Source: Ravibacter sp964559125 (GTDB lineage Bacteria > Bacteroidota > Bacteroidia > Cytophagales > Spirosomataceae). From it: 29,525 bases of DNA. Where the stretch lies: the NCBI GenBank assembly GCA_964559125.1, contig CAZLGW010000053.1, positions 1 through 29,525 on the forward strand. Reading direction: 5' to 3'. Below, piece by piece: positions 25,839 through 29,525 of the stretch. Each line of letters begins with the position of its first letter. Position 1 is the first letter of the stretch. The notes below the pieces were generated by a model. The model did not search any database and had not been told where the DNA came from. It worked only from the letters and a program-made list of their open reading frames with translations. The position numbers and the translations under genes are program-made.

Positions 25839-27410
25839 ATGAAACGTAAAGCAACTTTATATTCCTTTTGTATCCTCGCGGTGATGGTATTTCCCTGGAA
25901 ATCGCCTGCAGGCAGCTTTTCCGGGGATGGTCGCTCCAGGCCCAATATCATCTATATTATGGCAGACGACATGGGCTATTCCGATCTTGGGTGCTACGGA
26001 GGAGAGATCCGTACTCCCAATCTGGATCTTCTTGCCGCCGGCGGGATAAAGCTCCGGAGCTTCTATAACAACGCAAGATGCTGCCCGACGCGCGCCAGCC
26101 TGCTGACCGGCCGCTATCCGCATGAAGCCGGAATGGGACATATGGTGACATCAGTGGGGACAGAAGTGAAGCCGGGGCCTTACCAGGGCTTTATCGACAA
26201 CCGTTTTCCTACCATTGCAGAGTGCCTGAAGGAGGCCGGATACAGTACCTATATGACCGGCAAATGGCATGTGGGAGAACGGCCTGAGCATTGGCCCGGG
26301 AAAAGAGGGTTTGAGCATTTCTTCGGGCTGATCAACGGAGCTACGGGCTATTATGGCGTAATCCCCCAGGAAAAGGGTAAAAGGCAGATCATTCTGGAAG
26401 ACGAGGAATTTGATGTTCCCGCTGACGGATTCTACATTACGGATGCCTTTACAGATCATGCGATCGGGTATCTGAACCGGCATAGGAAGGAAAATTCTCA
26501 AAAACCGTTTTTCCTGTACCTGGCCTATACGGCCCCTCATTTTCCTCTCCACGCTCTTGAAGAAGAAGTGGTAAAGTATGAAGCCGTTTACAACCGGGGA
26601 TGGGATATGATCCGTGAAAACAGGTATAAAAAGATGGTTTCGCTGGGCCTGGCCGACGATCGTTTCCGCTTCCCTGCGAGACCTGCCGATATCCCTTCCT
26701 GGAATTCGGTAGACAACAAAGAGGAGTGGGTCAGGAAGATGGCGGTATATGCGGCAATGATCGACCGGATGGATCAGAACATCGGGAGGCTTCTGGAGCA
26801 GCTGAAGGAAAACGGGCAGCTGGATAATACGCTGATCGTTTTCCTGTCGGACAACGGCGCCTGTGCCGAGAATGTCGCCCGCCGCAACTTTAACGACCCG
26901 GCCGTGAAGATCGGGCAGCCGGGATCGTACGTCACTTACGATACGCCCTGGGCCAACGTGTCGAATACCCCATTCAGGAAATACAAGCGTTTTTTGCATG
27001 AAGGCGGGGTCATCACGCCGTGCATTGTTTCCTGGCCCGGCCGGGTGAAACCACAGGGAGGCTATCACCAGGCGCCCGCCTACGTGACCGACCTGCTGCC
27101 GACTGCTTTGGAGCTTGCCGGGATACCGAAGGGGGATTTACCCGGGAGCAGTATGTCTTTCCTGTGGACCGGGAAACAACCCGAAGAGCGCACCTACTTC
27201 TGGGAGCACGAGGGTAACCGGGCCATCCGGAAAGGAAAGTGGAAGCTCGTTAAAGACAAGGAGGATGAAGACTGGGCGCTGTATGACATGGTGAAGGACC
27301 CTGGTGAAAGGACAGACCTTTCCCAAACAGACGGTGCCAGGGTCAATGAACTGAAAAAGCTATATGAAAAGTGGGCAGCGGAGGTAGGAGTGAGGGCTTC
27401 CAACCGTTAG
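25839..27410 (+). CDS. sulfatase 4 (CCPTR type, arylsulfatase S1_4-like)
   Basis: A 523-residue S1-family sulfatase. The metal site is RPNIIYIMADDMGYSDLGCYG, and the formylglycine motif CCPTRASLLTGRYP puts the modified residue at Cys81. YMTGKWHVG supplies the family lysine and histidine, and FLSDNGACAE the second metal site. The long YKKMVSLGLADDRFRFPARP insertion and the CCPTR form are typical of the arylsulfatase-like S1_4 group, which often acts on sulfated sugars of algal or animal glycans. It has an N-terminal signal region (CILAVMVFPWKSPAG). It is the last gene of the plus-strand PUL and converges on the CE12 esterase, with only 14 bp between the two genes. A heptad repeat lies in its leader. 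Confidence 0.93.
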   Translation: MKRKATLYSFCILAVMVFPWKSPAGSFSGDGRSRPNIIYIMADDMGYSDLGCYGGEIRTPNLDLLAAGGIKLRSFYNNARCCPTRASLLTGRYPHEAGMGHMVTSVGTEVKPGPYQGFIDNRFPTIAECLKEAGYSTYMTGKWHVGERPEHWPGKRGFEHFFGLINGATGYYGVIPQEKGKRQIILEDEEFDVPADGFYITDAFTDHAIGYLNRHRKENSQKPFFLYLAYTAPHFPLHALEEEVVKYEAVYNRGWDMIRENRYKKMVSLGLADDRFRFPARPADIPSWNSVDNKEEWVRKMAVYAAMIDRMDQNIGRLLEQLKENGQLDNTLIVFLSDNGACAENVARRNFNDPAVKIGQPGSYVTYDTPWANVSNTPFRKYKRFLHEGGVITPCIVSWPGRVKPQGGYHQAPAYVTDLLPTALELAGIPKGDLPGSSMSFLWTGKQPEERTYFWEHEGNRAIRKGKWKLVKDKEDEDWALYDMVKDPGERTDLSQTDGARVNELKKLYEKWAAEVGVRASNR

Positions 27411-27423
27411 GTTTGCCCGGTTG
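27401..27423. terminator. weak hairpin between convergent genes
   Basis: CAACCG (27401-27406) pairs with CGGTTG (27418-27423) across the sulfatase 4 stop codon, in the 14-bp space between two convergent genes. It could serve both strands, but the stem is 6 bp and no strong T-run follows. Confidence 0.25.
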
Positions 27424-27424
27424 T

Positions 27425-28192
27425 TCAGTCTTTTAAATATCGCCTCAATCGTGATTTTGACTTTCTGAGCTCATCTGCAGCCAGTGCGGCAACCGTTTTG
27501 CCTCCATACTCGTTGAGATGCGTATTGTCAACCAGTCCGTCGGGCATTTTGGTGAACCTGCCCGGGGCAATATGCAGGAAAAAATCCTTGGAAGCTTCCT
27601 GACCCGTACTATCTATCAATTGCATGGTTCTCTGATTCAGATCCAGCACCGGGACTCCTTCAGCACGTGCGACTCTCAACGTCGTTAAGGTGTATGCCGT
27701 ATGGGTATCGGTGAGCTTCCCGGCATCGTCGAAAGTCCTCCTTGCAATAGAAGTAGCCAGAACCGGGTGGGCCCCTTTGCCCCGTATTTCGCGTATATAC
27801 TGTGAAAGAGACGCTCCGAACTCCAGGCGGGGCTCGGTATAGCGCAAACTATCGTCTTTCGTCTGATCATTATGACCAAACTGGATGAGCACATAATCTC
27901 CCCGCTTCAGGCTATCCAGGATTTTGGCCCAGTGCCCCTCCCCGCGGAAATTTTTTGAGCTTCTGCCGCTGATCGCCTTGTTGCGGAAAACCATCCTCTT
28001 TTTAAAGTGGTCTCCAAAATACATCCCCCATCCTCTCAGCGGATAATTTTCTCCACCCTGGCGCTTCGACAACGCAGCAATATCATAGTTTGCCATGGTA
28101 GAGTCGCCGATACCATAAACTGTCCGGCGGGAGCAGGCTTGTAGAAGAATGAATGTTAAGGGAAGGAGGGAGGGGAGTAGGGTCCTGATCAT
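27425..28192 (-). CDS. CE12-type SGNH acetylesterase lipoprotein (rhamnogalacturonan acetylesterase-like)
   Basis: A 255-residue lipoprotein with signal MIRTLLPSLLPLTFILLQAC (Cys20). The SGNH/GDSL blocks are in order: GDSTM (nucleophile Ser31), ISGRSSKNF with the glycine of block II, FGHNDQ (Asn108 of block III), and VDNTHLNEYG (Asp222 and His225, block V). The GIGDSTMA start and FGHNDQ block are those of rhamnogalacturonan acetylesterase-like CE12 enzymes, which remove acetyl groups from pectic or other acetylated glycans. It would de-acetylate the PUL substrate or its fragments. An alternative start at 28213 is 20 bp after the restored stop of the Gfo/Idh gene and gives a longer n-region. 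The frame is open far upstream, but that part overlaps the Gfo/Idh C-terminus. Confidence 0.88.
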   Translation of the reverse strand: MIRTLLPSLLPLTFILLQACSRRTVYGIGDSTMANYDIAALSKRQGGENYPLRGWGMYFGDHFKKRMVFRNKAISGRSSKNFRGEGHWAKILDSLKRGDYVLIQFGHNDQTKDDSLRYTEPRLEFGASLSQYIREIRGKGAHPVLATSIARRTFDDAGKLTDTHTAYTLTTLRVARAEGVPVLDLNQRTMQLIDSTGQEASKDFFLHIAPGRFTKMPDGLVDNTHLNEYGGKTVAALAADELRKSKSRLRRYLKD

Positions 28193-28232
28193 AAAGTGTT
28201 TATGCGGCGTCATATGTTTTACGGTCTTATAG

Positions 28233-29523
28233 TCAAACCCTGTCGATACCCGGTACGGGCACATGATAGTTCCCGTTTTCATCGGGGATCGACAAAGGAT
28301 AGGCATCCCAGGCGAGCTTTGAAGGTACAATACTTTCTGAAGAATTCAAGGCCGACTCCCATTCTATCAACTGCCCGGAATGCGAAGCCATCCTTCCCAT
28401 AATACTGGTCATGGTGCTTTTTGCCCCCCATTCCGTATCGTTTATATACTTCCCCTCCTCTGATAGCGGCAAAGAGTTCATCATGTTCGATCTGGTAGGG
28501 GTTGGCCTGCTTTCCGGTGTACTTCCAGATCGGCTTTCCTTTATAATCCGTAAATCCATCTTTGAGGCTACCCTGGCCTTTTGTCCCGTAAAACACGCTT
28601 CCACCTTTGTTCCAGCACCCATTGATATGCCTGATCTGGCTGTTCAGCTTAAACCCGTCGGCATATTCGTACTCATCGAAAAAATGATCGAATATATCCC
28701 CGTGTTCCGGTCCGCTGAGGGCGGCCCTTCCCCCGTTGCCTGTCACCCCGACCGGGAAGCTTCCCTTCACCCAATTCACGATATCGTCATTATGAATCTG
28801 TAACCCGGCAGGGCTTCCTGCCCACAACCAGTTAAAATACCGCCAGTTACGCAGCTGGTATTCCATTTCCGTCCAGCCTTCCTGCCGGGTAACGAGGTTT
28901 ATCCTTCCAACGTTATAATAAGCTGAAGCGCTTATGAGATCTCCCATCATCCCGTCATGGATACGCTTTACCATTTCCTGGTAGCCCGGGTCATACCGGT
29001 TCTGCAGCCCCACTACTACATTCAGCCCTTTTTTTGCCGCCAGCTCTCCGGTAGCCAATACCAGCCGGATACCCGGGGCGTCGGAAGCAAGGGGCTTTTC
29101 CATAAACACGTGTTTCCCCTTCTCAATGGCAAGCCGAAAATGTTCCGGCCGGAAAGGCGCCGGAGATACCAGCAGTACTACATCCGCCAGATCGGTGGCT
29201 TTCTGGTATGCATCAAATCCGATAAATTTATGTTTTTCAGGAACATCAATCTGATCCCGGATACCTGAGACCTTTGAAAGGGCCAGATAAGATGCATCCA
29301 ACTGATCCTTGAAAACATCGGCCATAGCTACCAACCTCACATTCTTCGATGTTTTCAATGCCTGTGCTGCGGCTCCTGCCCCTCTTTTTCCCGAACCTAT
29401 CAGAGCAATTTTAAGTACCTGTTCTTTACCTGTGTTAATAGCAGGGAATCCCGGGATCAGGGCGCTGCCGGCTATTATGGATGAATTCCTGATAAAATGC
29501 CTCCGGGAAGTTGGTTTTTCCAT
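28233..29523 (-). pseudogene. Gfo/Idh/MocA oxidoreductase with a one-base frameshift near its C-terminus
   Basis: A Tat-signal (SRRHFIRNSS) Gfo/Idh/MocA-family dehydrogenase. The Rossmann motif IALIGSGKRGAG binds NAD(P), VFMEKPLASDA carries the family's lysine, and GLQIHNDDIVNW the catalytic-region histidine and aspartate. As read, the protein runs 414 residues and ends in unrelated sequence (stop at 28279). The conserved family C-terminus KYINDTEWGAKST and TSIMGRMA is encoded in the next frame, ending at 28233-28235. Removing one G from the G4 run (plus-strand C's 28452-28455) joins the two as RGGKYIND and gives a normal 429-residue protein. So either this copy is damaged at about residue 356, or the sequence has a homopolymer error. 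Its restored stop is 20 or 40 bp before the CE12 gene start, suggesting one operon. The sugar substrate is unknown. Confidence 0.85.
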
Positions 29524-29525
29524 TT

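Noticed and set aside
26151..27068. A 305-codon open frame on the minus strand inside sulfatase 4
   Set aside because: Antisense to a well-supported S1 sulfatase; no domain, no signal peptide that makes sense.
28214..28330. A longer N-terminus for the CE12 esterase
   Set aside because: It overlaps the restored C-terminus of the Gfo/Idh gene and precedes a complete lipoprotein signal.
1..29525. CRISPR arrays, tRNA or rRNA genes, transposases, phage genes
   Set aside because: Reading both strands showed no regularly spaced repeats of CRISPR type, no recognisable RNA gene and no mobile-element protein; the tandem repeats present are short and contiguous without spacers.

Overview
The window reads as a piece of a Bacteroidota chromosome, most likely order Cytophagales (Spirosomaceae/Dyadobacter-like). 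The evidence is a SusC/SusD pair, a FecI-type sigma factor with a FecR anti-sigma, a periplasmic-propeller histidine kinase, many lipoproteins, Tat-exported proteins, and Bacteroidota-style promoter boxes (TAnnTTTG). The sigma sequence resembles Cytophagales homologues as I remember them, so the family-level placement is an inference. The sequence is a draft assembly with one 100-N gap. No rRNA, tRNA, CRISPR array, transposase or phage gene was seen.

Left part (1-5033): a small lipoprotein (minus), a 557-bp gene-free stretch rich in inverted repeats, an exported NTF2/DUF4440-like protein (plus), then on the minus strand a single-domain globin and a large reg_prop/Y_Y_Y/LytS-type sensor kinase with no response regulator beside it. 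Middle-left (5314-8376): a DUF1800-DUF1501 exported pair. Middle (8575-11948): a tight operon of lipoprotein, Wzi-family outer-membrane barrel, lipoprotein esterase and a small outer-membrane-like protein, closed by a hairpin terminator at 12063-12096.

Right part (12191-27410): a polysaccharide utilization locus (PUL), all on the plus strand. Its order is ECF sigma, FecR, SusC with an N-terminal STN signalling domain, SusD, a Tat-exported beta-propeller protein resembling oligogalacturonate lyase, and four clearly different Cys-type sulfatases. No classical glycoside hydrolase is visible. Convergent to it on the minus strand are a Gfo/Idh/MocA oxidoreductase and a CE12-type SGNH acetylesterase lipoprotein. 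Together these suggest uptake and trimming of a sulfated, probably acetylated and perhaps uronate-containing glycan. Substrate binding by SusC would signal through FecR to the sigma factor, which would switch the operon on.

Two defects matter for annotation. The 100-N gap inside the first sulfatase is flanked by an identical 55-bp sequence on both sides; collapsing it restores a clean in-frame 530-residue protein. The Gfo/Idh gene carries one extra base in a C4/G4 run (28452-28455) that replaces its conserved C-terminus. The gaps between the sulfatase genes carry several small repeat elements (hairpins, a 4.5-copy 8-bp tandem repeat, a 4-copy heptad) that sit directly before start codons.
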